This document shows, one piece after another, positions 1-8,385 of a stretch of DNA of 64,000 nt. Source of the DNA: Jeotgalibacillus malaysiensis (GTDB lineage: Bacteria; Bacillota; Bacilli; Bacillales; Jeotgalibacillaceae); contig CP009416.1 of assembly GCA_000818095.1 (NCBI GenBank), positions 866,501 to 930,500 of the forward strand, written 5' to 3'. Every line of letters starts with the position of its first letter. Positions within the stretch are counted from its first letter, which is position 1. The notes beneath the pieces were generated by a model. That model saw only the letters and a program-made list of their open reading frames with translations, was not told the origin of the DNA and did no database searches. Made by a program: the position numbers and the translations under genes.

Positions 1-115
1 CGTTTCCTTAAAATACTCGGATATGAAGCAACGAAAAATCATGAAATCACAGGTGGTGCACATAATGGGTTTTTTAAGTAATTTATTCGGACATCAAAAA
101 GAGGAGGAATTACAA

Positions 116-688
116 ATGACAAACGAAAAACTAAAGATTGGTATTATTTTAGGCAGTACACGTGAGGGACGCGTAAGTCCGCAGGTAGGAGAATGGGTTA
201 AAGGCATCGCTGATCAGCGAAATGACGCAGACTATGAAATCGTAGATATCGCAGATTACCAGCTTCCGTTCCTTGGTACAACTGATGGCACAGAGCCTGG
301 TATCGCTGCATGGAATGAGAAGCTTGATAGCCTTGATGGATTTGTGTTCATCGTACAGGAATATAACCACAGTCTCGCAGCTCCGCTTAAAAACGCAATC
401 GATTTCGCACGTGAAGCATGGTACAACAAAGCTGCGGGAATCGTAAGCTATGGTTCAACAGGCGGTGCGCGTGCAGCTGAACACTTGAGAGGGATCATGG
501 CAGAAATCAAAATCGCAGACGTGCGTACTCATCCGACACTTTCGCTATTTACTGATTTTGAAGGCATGAGTAAGTTCACACCACAGGAACTACACCTTGT
601 AAATGTTAACGCAATGCTTGATGATGTACTTGCATGGAGCGGCGCATTGAAGCCACTTCGTCAGCCGGTAGCAGCAGAGATGAAATAA
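116..688 (+). CDS. NADPH-dependent FMN reductase family protein
   Basis: A 190-residue flavodoxin-like protein of the NADPH-dependent FMN reductase family, expected to be cytosolic and to reduce flavins or quinones with NAD(P)H. The N-terminal strand and phosphate loop read GIILGSTREGR, and the FMN-contacting segment EYNHSLAAPLKNAIDF lies in the middle; both are hallmarks of the family. The ATG at 116 is chosen because GAGGAGG stands 8-9 bases before it. An in-frame ATG at 65 would add a 17-residue tail (MGFLSNLFGH...) that lies outside the usual fold. The gene appears monocistronic, with a terminator just downstream. The exact substrate cannot be told from sequence. Confidence 0.88.
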   Translation: MTNEKLKIGIILGSTREGRVSPQVGEWVKGIADQRNDADYEIVDIADYQLPFLGTTDGTEPGIAAWNEKLDSLDGFVFIVQEYNHSLAAPLKNAIDFAREAWYNKAAGIVSYGSTGGARAAEHLRGIMAEIKIADVRTHPTLSLFTDFEGMSKFTPQELHLVNVNAMLDDVLAWSGALKPLRQPVAAEMK

Positions 689-701
689 TTAAATAAATGT
701 T

Positions 702-770
702 ATCCCTGTGCCTGATTCCATTAGTCTTTTAAAGAAACTAAATGGGAATCTGAGGCGCAGGGATATTTTT
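702..770 (+). terminator. intrinsic terminator after the FMN reductase gene
   Basis: ATCCCTGTGCCT and, 3', AGGCGCAGGGAT form a long imperfect stem. The ATTCCCATT-type inner arms extend it, and a T run follows. Confidence 0.7.
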
Positions 771-852
771 AAACCTCTTGCATTTAACAATCTCCTGAGA
801 TATCCTTAAAACATTATCTGAATGTCAGATGATTCTTATAATTTCATAGCAT

Positions 853-1015
853 CATTTCAGGTGTCAGCAAAGTCTTTGCTGACATAATAGGGAAGTCCGG
901 TGAAATTCCGGCACGGTCGCGCCACTGTAAGGGGGAGCTTCTGATCAGCCACTGCACTATGCGGGAAGGGATCAGAGGTGTTGAAACCAAGTCAGGATAC
1001 CTGCCTGTTATGAAT
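853..1015 (+). ncRNA. cobalamin (B12) riboswitch upstream of metE
   Basis: The conserved blocks of a class I cobalamin riboswitch occur in order: AATAGGGAAGTCCGGTG at about 888, the GCGCCACTGTAA core, a second GCCACTG, GGGAAGG, and the closing AAGTCAGGATACCTGCC box near 989-1005. It sits 150 bases upstream of metE, with an intrinsic terminator between them. This fits B12-dependent shut-off of the B12-independent methionine synthase. The aptamer edges are approximate. Confidence 0.93.
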
Positions 1016-1101
1016 ACGCTAATCACCTACGCGTTATAGGGAGGAGTGTGGAGACAGTGATCAACTCTATATGGTTTGGTACTGGATAATTCTGCCTTCT
1101 T

Positions 1102-1133
1102 CCTCTTTTCCTTACTCGGAAAAGAGGTTTTTT
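1102..1133 (+). terminator. riboswitch expression-platform terminator
   Basis: CCTCTTTTCC (1102-1111) pairs with GGAAAAGAGG (1118-1127), and six T follow. It lies between the B12 aptamer and metE, so it is the likely ligand-controlled terminator. Confidence 0.85.
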
Positions 1134-1163
1134 AATTGATGAAACTAAAAGGGAGGCAATTGT

Positions 1164-3371
1164 ATGACATTGAAAACTTCTTCAATTGGTTATCCGAGAA
1201 TTGGTGAGAACAGAGAATGGAAAAAAGGGCTTGAACGTCACTGGAAGGGTGAGATCTCTTATGATCAACTGGCCAAGGAGCTAAAAGAGATCAGATTATC
1301 ATCTATTAAGAAACAGCATGAAGCAGGCATTGACCTTGTGCCGGTCGGGGACTTTTCGATGTATGACCATGTACTCGATGCCACACTATTATTCGGACTG
1401 GAGCCTGAAAGATTTCGTGATCTTCCGAATCAGGAAAAGCGCTTTGCCATAGCCAGAGGAACAAAGGAATTGCCGGCTGCTGAAATGACGAAATGGTTTA
1501 ACACAAACTATCACTATATTGTGCCTGAGCTGAATGAGGAATCTAAGCCGCAGCTTCAGCACAATCATCTGCTGGAGTGGTACCTTGAAGCAAAAGAAGA
1601 GCTTGGAATTGACACGAAGCCTGTACTGATTGGTCCGGTGACGCTTTTAAAACTAAGTAAAGGACAATTCGATCAGCAGAAGTTACTGGACAGGCTGCTG
1701 GTTGAGTATGGGAAATTATTAAATGAATTAACAAAGGCAGGTGCATCTTTTATACAGCTTGATGAACCTGTCTTAGTACTAGATCAGGATGAGTCAGTCA
1801 TGAATGATATAAAAAAATCCTATCAGACATTAAGAGAAACTGCACCGGAAGCGAGCATCTGGCTGCAAACTTATTTTGGTTCAGTGGAAGGTCTGCATCA
1901 ATTATACGAATTGCCGTTGGATGTCATTGGACTGGATGCAGTGGATGGTGAAGAAAAGTTGTTGGCACAGCTGAAGGCGAATCATTTTCCTGGTAATAAA
2001 AAATTGGCGCTTGGTGTGATTAATGGACGGAATGTGTGGAAAGCAGACGAGAAACGTGTGAAGAAAGTAGTTGAACAGGTACTGGCATCAGTTGATCAAT
2101 CCCATTTGATTCTTCAGCCATCCTGCAGTCTGCTTCACGTACCTGTCACACTAAAAAATGAAACAGACCTGTCCTCTGACATTATTCACAAGCTTGCTTT
2201 CGCTGATGAAAAGCTGGTGGAGTTAAAGCGGTTTGCATCGCGTCAATGGAGTGAAGGAGAAAGTGCAGGCCGAGAAGCGACAGGAGCGCCAGTATTGAAT
2301 GTGCCGGACAGAAGAGTCCCTTACGAAGAGAGGGTTAAAGCACAGCAGCATTTTAATCTTCCTCTGTTTCCTGTGACGACGATCGGGTCTTTCCCGCAGT
2401 CCGTGGAGTTAAGGCAAAAAAGACGGGACTGGAAAAAAGGGCAGCTGGCTGATGAAGCATTTCAGCATTTTATCAGAGAACAGATTGCAAAGTGGATCCG
2501 TCTTCAGGAGGAATTAAACCTTGATGTGCTTGTGCACGGTGAGTTCGAGCGCAATGATATGGTTGAATATTTTGGCGAGAAACTTGAAGGGATGGCTTTT
2601 ACAAAAAACGGATGGGTTCAGTCCTATGGCTCGAGATGCGTGAAGCCGCCGCTGATTCATGACGATATCTGGTGGGAAAAGCCAATGACGCTTGAGGAAA
2701 CAGTATACGCCCAGTCTCTGACCGACAAGCCGGTAAAGGGAATGCTGACAGGGCCGATTACAATTGCAAAATGGTCCTTTGTCAGAGAAGATCGCCCATC
2801 TGAACATGTTTTTTACCAGCTGGCACATGCAATCCGTCAGGAAGTGCTTTCTCTAGAGAAAGCAGGAATCCGGATGATTCAGGTGGATGAACCTGCAATC
2901 AGGGAGGGGCTGCCTTTAAAGAAAGCGGATCAGGATGACTATATTCATACCGCTGTAAAAGCATTCCGAATTGCTACTTCAAGTGTCCAGCCATCTACTC
3001 AGATTCATACGCATATGTGTTATTCATCTTTTGAAGACAGTATGCCGATGATCAGTGATATGGATGCTGATGTAATTTCAATTGAATTTTCGAGAAGTCA
3101 TGGTGATTTACTGACTGCCTTTTCAACGCACGGCTATCAAAACGGGATCGGTCCGGGTGTCTATGATATTCACAGCCCACGGATCCCTTCGGTCAAAGAA
3201 ATGACGGCGCAACTGCATAAAGCTTTATCCGTACTGCCTGCAAAGCTGCTGTGGGTGAACCCTGATTGCGGACTGAAAACACGTAGCGGACAAGAAGTAC
3301 TTGAGGCGCTCGAAAACATGGTTCAGGCAGCTGAACAGGTCAGAGCAGAAACGATGGAGAGAAGCCGGTGA
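1164..3371 (+). CDS. metE: cobalamin-independent methionine synthase
   Basis: Cytosolic 5-methyltetrahydropteroyltriglutamate-homocysteine methyltransferase, the last step of methionine synthesis without B12. At 735 residues it is slightly shorter than the roughly 760 usual for MetE. It has the two-barrel layout: the N-terminal half begins with IGYPRIGENREWKK, and the second half begins with FPVTTIGSFPQ at about residue 410. Zinc and homocysteine ligands are visible: His617 and Cys619 in HTHMCYSSFED, and Cys702 in NPDCGLKTR. GGGAGG precedes the ATG by 7 bases. The gene is controlled by the upstream B12 riboswitch and terminator, and its stop overlaps the start of the next gene. Confidence 0.97.
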   Translation: MTLKTSSIGYPRIGENREWKKGLERHWKGEISYDQLAKELKEIRLSSIKKQHEAGIDLVPVGDFSMYDHVLDATLLFGLEPERFRDLPNQEKRFAIARGTKELPAAEMTKWFNTNYHYIVPELNEESKPQLQHNHLLEWYLEAKEELGIDTKPVLIGPVTLLKLSKGQFDQQKLLDRLLVEYGKLLNELTKAGASFIQLDEPVLVLDQDESVMNDIKKSYQTLRETAPEASIWLQTYFGSVEGLHQLYELPLDVIGLDAVDGEEKLLAQLKANHFPGNKKLALGVINGRNVWKADEKRVKKVVEQVLASVDQSHLILQPSCSLLHVPVTLKNETDLSSDIIHKLAFADEKLVELKRFASRQWSEGESAGREATGAPVLNVPDRRVPYEERVKAQQHFNLPLFPVTTIGSFPQSVELRQKRRDWKKGQLADEAFQHFIREQIAKWIRLQEELNLDVLVHGEFERNDMVEYFGEKLEGMAFTKNGWVQSYGSRCVKPPLIHDDIWWEKPMTLEETVYAQSLTDKPVKGMLTGPITIAKWSFVREDRPSEHVFYQLAHAIRQEVLSLEKAGIRMIQVDEPAIREGLPLKKADQDDYIHTAVKAFRIATSSVQPSTQIHTHMCYSSFEDSMPMISDMDADVISIEFSRSHGDLLTAFSTHGYQNGIGPGVYDIHSPRIPSVKEMTAQLHKALSVLPAKLLWVNPDCGLKTRSGQEVLEALENMVQAAEQVRAETMERSR

Positions 3372-3832
3372 TGCGTGTAACAGGGAAGCCCGTCAAACAT
3401 TCAAGAACGGTTCAGACAAGGCTCGTACTTCCGCCTGACACCAACCATCTGAACACGATTTTTGGCGGGAAAGTCCTAGCCTATATTGATGAAATGGCAG
3501 CTCTATCAGCGATGAAGCATGCAGGCGGGGTCGTAGTGACTGCGTCAATCGATTCTGTTCACTTTCGCTCATCCGCAAAAGTGGGAGATCTGCTGACACT
3601 TGAATCATTCGTCACTTATACAGGTAAAACATCTATGGAAGTGTATGTGAAAGTGGAAGTTGAGCACGTCGCAACAGGTGAACGGACACTGACAACCGAG
3701 TCATTTCTGACGATGGTGGCAGTAAACGCTAATGGTGAGCCAAGAAGCGTTGAACCTGTCCTGCCTGAATCAGAAGATGAGATCAGATTATTTGAATCTG
3801 CAAGAGTCAGAAGGCTGCAAAGAAACAGCTGA
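3371..3832 (+). CDS. acyl-CoA thioesterase, hotdog fold (YkhA-like)
   Basis: A 153-residue single-hotdog acyl-CoA hydrolase, cytosolic, expected to hydrolyse medium- or long-chain acyl-CoA. The acidic catalytic region reads NHLNTIFGGKVLAYIDEMAA, where the conserved Asn and Asp belong to the YkhA/YciA group. IDSVHFRSSAKVGD is the second conserved block. The start overlaps the metE stop; a GTG at 3368 is an alternative and differs by only one residue. It is probably translated from the metE transcript, so it may also fall under the B12 riboswitch. Confidence 0.88.
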   Translation: MRVTGKPVKHSRTVQTRLVLPPDTNHLNTIFGGKVLAYIDEMAALSAMKHAGGVVVTASIDSVHFRSSAKVGDLLTLESFVTYTGKTSMEVYVKVEVEHVATGERTLTTESFLTMVAVNANGEPRSVEPVLPESEDEIRLFESARVRRLQRNS

Positions 3833-3849
3833 TTGAAAAGCAGTAGACG

Positions 3850-3875
3850 CTGCGGCGGTATCTATTCTGCCGCAG
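3850..3875. other. GC-rich hairpin without a T tract
   Basis: CTGCGGC (3850-3856) and GCCGCAG (3869-3875) form a 7-bp stem after the thioesterase gene. No T run follows on the plus strand, so a terminator function is uncertain. Confidence 0.35.
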
Positions 3876-3906
3876 TAAATACTGTCTATTAACAGGGGGA
3901 TAAGTG

Positions 3907-4152
3907 ATGGAATCACATAAAGATATTTTTAAATGTACAGAAAGCGGTATTGTATCAAATGACAAGCATGCAGGGTTTTGGGAGTATGCAATTTATTATA
4001 ATGAGGAACGTCAGCTTTCTTATTTTCATCTAAAGAACCTTGGAAATGGTCAGATGATTGGCCCACTGATGATGTCACACGGCGATCCTTATGCGCAGAT
4101 CAAAAGCGTGATCAGTAACCAAAAGTATATCACTTCAGTTTTTGCGATTTGA
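3907..4152 (+). CDS. small hypothetical protein
   Basis: An 81-residue soluble protein that I do not recognise. It starts at ATG 3907 behind AGGGGGA, and a GTG at 3904 is an alternative start. It has no signal peptide or membrane segment. The composition is ordinary for a small globular protein, with many aromatic residues (FWEYAIYYNEE). A good ribosome binding site and a strong terminator directly after its stop support it as a real single-gene unit. No function is inferred. Confidence 0.6.
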   Translation: MESHKDIFKCTESGIVSNDKHAGFWEYAIYYNEERQLSYFHLKNLGNGQMIGPLMMSHGDPYAQIKSVISNQKYITSVFAI

Positions 4153-4189
4153 TGGTTTGGTACAGAAAGTGACCAAATCATCTTTTTTT
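4151..4189 (+). terminator. intrinsic terminator
   Basis: GATGGTTTGGT pairs with ACCAAATCATC, and seven T follow. It overlaps the stop codon of the small gene. Confidence 0.85.
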
Positions 4190-4210
4190 GTCCGGCTGGA
4201 TTTGATCTGG

Positions 4211-4530
4211 TCATTCAGTTGCCATGTACCCCATGACTTCATTCGTGTCAGGGTCAATCAATATATTTGGCGTACCGTTCGTCAGGTTTTCTTTATTTTC
4301 GAAGATCACATACAATGCATCTTCTCCCCTGTAAGAATCATCTAACAGTTCATAACTTTGATCAGCCGTAACATTTCGCACTTCAGCACTTTTCCAATCT
4401 CCAGCCACAGTATCATCCCAGCCTTGTTCTTTCAGAAACTCCCACGCGGCCTCTTTTGCTTCGGAATATTCATCAGGAGCGGTTTGAACTGGTTCGCTTA
4501 TTTTCAGCCTGTAATAGTAAAGGTGAATGA
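4211..4530 (-). pseudogene. C-terminal remnant of an unknown, probably exported protein
   Basis: The minus-strand frame stays open from about 4530 down to the stop at 4211. It encodes a plausible acidic domain (about 105 residues, ending NILIDPDTNEVMGYMATE) that includes the block AAWEFLKEQGWDDTVAGDW. The only in-frame start of the usual kind is a GTG at 4408, which would cut this block. No ribosome binding site or signal sequence stands upstream, where the frame runs into the neighbouring plus-strand gene. I read it as a 5'-truncated gene whose original N-terminus is gone. The family is not recognised. Confidence 0.45.
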
Positions 4531-4547
4531 CTTTGAGGAGGTATCTT

Positions 4548-4741
4548 TTGTCTGAGAAAAAGATAAAACAATCTGCACATTGTGGGATGCTTTATTCACC
4601 TTTGGAATGTTGTCTTTCCTGAAAGATAGTCATGAAGCTCAAACCGATGAGAAAAAATTTAAGCAGATGCTGTTGCAGATGATCTTCGGCATTATTTTTG
4701 CAGTGAGTTTGTTTGCAATGATCTTTTGGTGGATTTCATAA
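4548..4741 (+). pseudogene. frameshifted small membrane protein
   Basis: GAGGAGGT (4535-4542) stands 5 bases before TTG 4548, which opens MSEKKIKQS and then reaches a stop after 24 codons. In another frame, from about 4577 to TAA 4739, there is a convincing continuation: TLWDALFTFGMLSFLKD, a charged stretch, then one hydrophobic helix (IIFAVSLFAMIFWWIS). Joining the two needs one frame change near 4572-4580. The intact product would be about 64 residues with one or two membrane segments. The break could be a real mutation or a sequencing error. Confidence 0.5.
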
Positions 4742-4746
4742 AAAGA

Positions 4747-4772
4747 GAAGTCAGGGGACATAACCTGACTTC
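4747..4772 (-). terminator. terminator of the receiver-protein gene
   Basis: GAAGTCAGG and CCTGACTTC form a 9-bp stem. On the minus strand it is followed by the T-rich TCTCTTTTTA. Confidence 0.65.
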
Positions 4773-4773
4773 A

Positions 4774-5142
4774 TTAAGAAATACTTTGATTTTTAGTAAG
4801 CTGCTGAATTAAAGATTTCAATTTCACCGGGCTGAATGGTTTGGTAATGAAATGTTTGATCCCGCAATTACGCGCATTTTCCTGATCTCTCTGTTGGGTC
4901 ATCGCTGTCAGCATAATAATATGTTCAGGACAGTGATCGGCAGACAGGTTTTCTATTACTTCAATACCAGACAATTTCGGCATGATGTTATCAATCACAC
5001 AAATATGGTAGTCTTCATTCTTTAGTTTTTCCAAAGCCTGTTGCCCATCTTCGGCAAAATCCAGTTCAGCATCTAATTCCTCCAGCGTGTCGCTAATCAG
5101 CATTCTTGAAAACTTTTCATCATCAGCGATTAGAATTTTCAT
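4774..5142 (-). CDS. stand-alone response-regulator receiver (CheY-like)
   Basis: A 122-residue phospho-receiver domain with no output domain. The acidic pocket is Asp7-Asp8 (IADDE), the phosphorylation site is Asp51 (VIDNIMP), the switch residue is Thr79 (LTAMT), and the conserved lysine is Lys101 (ITKPF). GGGAGG precedes the ATG by about 7 bases. No histidine kinase or chemotaxis gene is adjacent, so the partner is unknown. A role passing a phosphate to another protein, or acting by protein contact, follows from the family, not from this locus. Confidence 0.9.
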   Translation of the reverse strand: MKILIADDEKFSRMLISDTLEELDAELDFAEDGQQALEKLKNEDYHICVIDNIMPKLSGIEVIENLSADHCPEHIIMLTAMTQQRDQENARNCGIKHFITKPFSPVKLKSLIQQLTKNQSIS

Positions 5143-5291
5143 CGTATGACCTCCCAGACAAATACGCTCAAATTAAAATGTTGTTTAAACAATATCTTGA
5201 ACTAGATGTAAGTGAAAAACAAGTCATATTTGTATTTGATTATATATTGAGATACAGCAGGAATGAAAAGATATAAGCGCAATCCTTTAAC

Positions 5292-5333
5292 AAAAAAAGC
5301 GAAATCCGAGTGAAAATCGGATTTCGCTTTTTT
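5292..5333. terminator. bidirectional terminator
   Basis: AAAAAAGCGAAATCCGA and its exact complement TCGGATTTCGCTTTTTT enclose a 7-base loop just downstream of the protease stop codon. A/T tracts flank both sides. Confidence 0.9.
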
Positions 5334-5335
5334 AA

Positions 5336-6604
5336 TTAGTTCACTTTCGCAAATCCAAATCCAGAAGCAAGGTCATCACCCACAGCAGCGCTGCGTCCGC
5401 CAAGGATGTCGTTTGCTTTTGCACGGTTTTGAAGCTCAGTGCGAAGCTGAACGTGAGAGAAGCCTGGGTTTTCTGCCCATACTTTTGCTGCAAGTCCTGC
5501 AACGTGTGGAGAAGCCATTGATGTACCACTGATTGTGTTATAACCACCATTTGGCCAAGTAGAGAATACCGCTGCACCTGGAGCAGAAATTTCAACGTCA
5601 CCTTCCTGGATCAGATAGTCGCCATCGCCTTTACGTACGCCTCTTGAAGAGAAATCAGCTACGCGATACGTACCGTTTTCAAATCTGTTTTCAAGTGCTG
5701 CAACTGCGATCGCATTTTCAAGTGCGCCAGGGTAGCCGATTGAACCAACGCGGAATCCTGAGTTCCCTGCTGCTGCAACAACTAGAACGCCTTTATCATA
5801 TGCGTAATTGACTGCATCCTCAATCAGCGGGCTATTTGCAGATGAACCAAGAGACATATTGATCACTGTGTTTGAACCGGTTGCAACTGCCTGATCAGCT
5901 GTGTGGCGGATTGCCGCTGCGATATCATCTGAGTAACCCGATCCGTCATCACCAAGTACTTTATATGCCCACAGGTCAGCATCCGGTGCCACACCGTATA
6001 CGCCTGACCCGTCACTGCCGCCATCAGCAAGTACAGAACCTGCTACGTGCGTACCGTGACCATCAACATCGTTACATGATCCGTTTACAAGCGGAGTCGC
6101 CTGCGTGAAGTCTTTACACTGCTCAACTGTACCCTGAAGGTCATGGTGACCAGTGAATACGCCTGTATCCAGTACCGCTACATTGATGCCTGAACCACCT
6201 GAAGTGGCGCTTACGTTAGCATCATTATAGATTGCTTCAATGCCCCATGGCGTCTGATCTGCCGGTGCTGCGAATGCAGTCGTTACGTTTTTATTGCTTC
6301 TAAGTGTATCAACTGAGACCTCGTCCACTTTTGTCAGTTTAAGATTCTTATTGTTTTGAAGGGCTTTGAATTGCGCCTCATTCATATCAGTAGAAAACCC
6401 GTTTGCACCTAACTCCCAACGAGAATCATATTTTTTCTGTAGTGATGCTTTCGTTTTTTGAGCTGACTCTCCAGATACCTCTACGTATACGCGGAACTTT
6501 TCAGCATTGTTTGACTGCTGATCAGGTGCAGCACTTGCCCCTGCTGGCACTGCCAAACTTGCTGCTAATAATAAACTCATCATGACACTTCTCGACTTTT
6601 TCAA
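5336..6604 (-). CDS. secreted subtilisin-like serine protease (S8), TA41/sphericase-like
   Basis: A 422-residue preproprotease. Residues 1-26 are a Sec signal peptide ending ASAAPD. Residues about 37-105 are an I9 inhibitor-type prodomain, followed by the S8 catalytic domain. The triad is Asp146 (VLDTGV), His183 (DGHGTHVAGS) and Ser362 (SGTSMASPHVAG). Two cysteines lie between Asp and His (EQCKDF and NGSCND), as in the S41 and sphericase subtilisins. The start is TTG 6604, behind AAAGGAG, which gives a standard signal peptide beginning MKKSRS. It is expected to act outside the cell as a general or alkaline protease. It stands alone. Confidence 0.95.
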   Translation of the reverse strand: MKKSRSVMMSLLLAASLAVPAGASAAPDQQSNNAEKFRVYVEVSGESAQKTKASLQKKYDSRWELGANGFSTDMNEAQFKALQNNKNLKLTKVDEVSVDTLRSNKNVTTAFAAPADQTPWGIEAIYNDANVSATSGGSGINVAVLDTGVFTGHHDLQGTVEQCKDFTQATPLVNGSCNDVDGHGTHVAGSVLADGGSDGSGVYGVAPDADLWAYKVLGDDGSGYSDDIAAAIRHTADQAVATGSNTVINMSLGSSANSPLIEDAVNYAYDKGVLVVAAAGNSGFRVGSIGYPGALENAIAVAALENRFENGTYRVADFSSRGVRKGDGDYLIQEGDVEISAPGAAVFSTWPNGGYNTISGTSMASPHVAGLAAKVWAENPGFSHVQLRTELQNRAKANDILGGRSAAVGDDLASGFGFAKVN

Positions 6605-6933
6605 TTCCCTCGACTCCTTTTGTCTAAATATTTTGTGAATAGACTCATCCTAACAAAAGGAGCGTGACTTGTTTATCGGGAAAATCACAGATAGTTGAAT
6701 ACGGTAAAGGGGTATAGCATCCTTTATATGTAAGGGTTTGTACGGAGTGTTGGGGCTTGACTACTATGCAGGTTGGGAAAATTTCAGAAAAAGTGCCAGA
6801 TTCACACCTGTCGTTTTGTATAAAAATTTTATAAAACTGAATAAAAGTTGTTTTAAAAGGCTTGTTTTACTATATCTTTACATTTAACCCTTCAATCATC
6901 ATGGTATATCTGGATTCATTTTTAAAATTCTCA
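6605..6933. other. intergenic region between protease and polymerase genes
   Basis: About 330 AT-rich bases between divergent genes. It must hold the protease promoter on the minus strand, but I could not fix -35/-10 elements for it. No further gene or stable hairpin was seen. Confidence 0.4.
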
Positions 6934-6962
6934 TTGATAAAAAGAACATTTGTTCGTATAAT
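6934..6962 (+). promoter_or_regulatory. SOS promoter with LexA (DinR) box
   Basis: TTGATA (6934-6939) and TATAAT (6957-6962) are 17 bp apart. Between them lies GAACATTTGTTCG (6944-6956), which matches the Bacillus LexA box CGAAC-N4-GTTCG. It controls the Y-family polymerase gene. Confidence 0.88.
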
Positions 6963-7021
6963 TTTCTTGAAAGTGGGTAATAGTATATCAAGACATAATG
7001 CCAGGCAGAGGAGTGAAGGTG

Positions 7022-8302
7022 ATGGAAGTTGACTATTCGCTTGAAAAGAAGAAGGAAATTCTTTGTATAGATATGAGAAGTTTTTATGCAAGCTGTACAG
7101 CAGTTGAACTGGGTCAGGATCCTCTAACATGTAAAATTGCGATCATCGGTAACCAGGAACAAAAAGGAAGTGTTGTACTTGCTGCGTCTCCACGCGCAAA
7201 GAGTGAACACGGTATCAGAACCGGCACAAGACGTCATGAGATCCCCGATATACCTGATCTTCAATTAATTGAACCGGATATGGGACAGTACCTCAGGCTG
7301 TCCACTGAAATCACGAAGATTTTTACAAGGTTCGTTCCAAAAGAAAATATACACGTCTACAGTGTGGATGAAAGCTTTATTCAGGTGGATGGCACTTCTT
7401 CATTATGGGGAGGACCGCACGCTGTCGCACGAATGATCTCTGATGATATGATGCGTGAATTCGGTCTGCCGTGCGCAATCGGTATTGGGCCAAATATGCT
7501 GATTGCTAAGCTCTGTCTTGATCTTGAGGCTAAGAAGAAAGGGATATGCGAATGGACGTTTGAAGATATTCCAAAGAAGCTCTGGCCGCTTCAGCCCCTT
7601 TCAGCGATGTGGGGGATCGGCCGTCAGCTTGAAAAGCGGTTGAATCGGATGGGAATTTACTCAATCGGTGATCTTGCTGCACATGATCTCAGTCATCTGG
7701 AATCAGTTTTTGGGGTGATGGGTAACCAATTATATTATCACGCACACGGCATTGACCGCTCTGAGATCGGCGCACCAATTATTCAGGGACAGGTAAGCTA
7801 CGGGAAGAGTCAGATTCTTCTCAGAGACTACGACAAAATAGAAGAAATTGAAGCAGTGCTGCTTGAAATGTGTGAGGAAGTAGCTAGAAGAGCAAGGAAT
7901 AAACATCTGGGCGGCCGCACGATTCACTTAGGTGTCGGCTACAGCAAACGCACACCAATCAAATCATTCCATCGCTCAAAGTCACTCGATAAGCCGACTT
8001 CGATTACGATGGAAATTTACGAGGTATGTCTTGAAATTCTTCACGAAAACCTGCAGCCATTTCCAGTCAGAAAGATTTCAATTTCATTAACGAACCTTGC
8101 AGATGATTCAGCTCTGCAGCTGGATCTGTTCAATCCCGGCCGCGAAAAAGTTCACCGGCTCGGCTACGTTATGGACGACGTACGTCAGCGCTTCGGCTCC
8201 ACTGCACTGCTAAGGGCCATTTCCTATACAGATGGCGGTACAACGAGAAGGAGGTCCAGGTTGATTGGTGGGCATATTTCTAAGAAGGAATCGATGAGTT
8301 GA
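7022..8302 (+). CDS. Y-family DNA polymerase, UvrX/YqjW-like
   Basis: A 426-residue translesion polymerase of the UvrX/YqjW group. The palm carboxylates are visible in CIDMRSFYASC near the N-terminus and in YSVDESFIQVDG at about residue 115-125. A helix-hairpin-helix region (MWGIGRQLEKRLNRMGI) and a little-finger domain follow. The ATG at 7022 is preferred, with GAGGAG at a good distance; an ATG at 6998 would add only 8 residues. A LexA box overlaps the promoter, so SOS induction is expected, as for B. subtilis yqjW. The usual YqjX/YolD partner is not adjacent, but another LexA-controlled small gene lies at 61201. Confidence 0.93.
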   Translation: MEVDYSLEKKKEILCIDMRSFYASCTAVELGQDPLTCKIAIIGNQEQKGSVVLAASPRAKSEHGIRTGTRRHEIPDIPDLQLIEPDMGQYLRLSTEITKIFTRFVPKENIHVYSVDESFIQVDGTSSLWGGPHAVARMISDDMMREFGLPCAIGIGPNMLIAKLCLDLEAKKKGICEWTFEDIPKKLWPLQPLSAMWGIGRQLEKRLNRMGIYSIGDLAAHDLSHLESVFGVMGNQLYYHAHGIDRSEIGAPIIQGQVSYGKSQILLRDYDKIEEIEAVLLEMCEEVARRARNKHLGGRTIHLGVGYSKRTPIKSFHRSKSLDKPTSITMEIYEVCLEILHENLQPFPVRKISISLTNLADDSALQLDLFNPGREKVHRLGYVMDDVRQRFGSTALLRAISYTDGGTTRRRSRLIGGHISKKESMS

Positions 8303-8326
8303 AAATTTATCACAGTATATCAATAG

Positions 8327-8374
8327 TTTTGCGTTTATGCTAATATCGTTTATTATATTAGCATAAACGCAAAA
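8327..8374. promoter_or_regulatory. 20-bp-arm palindrome in the AbiE leader (probable AbiEi operator)
   Basis: TTTTGCGTTTATGCTAATAT (8327-8346) and its exact complement (8355-8374) flank an 8-base spacer. The second arm ends in the bases that start the ribosome binding site of the antitoxin gene. AbiEi antitoxins are known to repress their own operon through inverted repeats, so this is the likely operator. The RNA could also fold into a strong hairpin. Confidence 0.8.
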
Positions 8375-8385
8375 GAGGTGATCAA

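Noticed and set aside
1164-3371. S-box or T-box control of metE
   Set aside because: The leader has the B12 riboswitch core motifs and none of the SAM-I or T-box consensus blocks.
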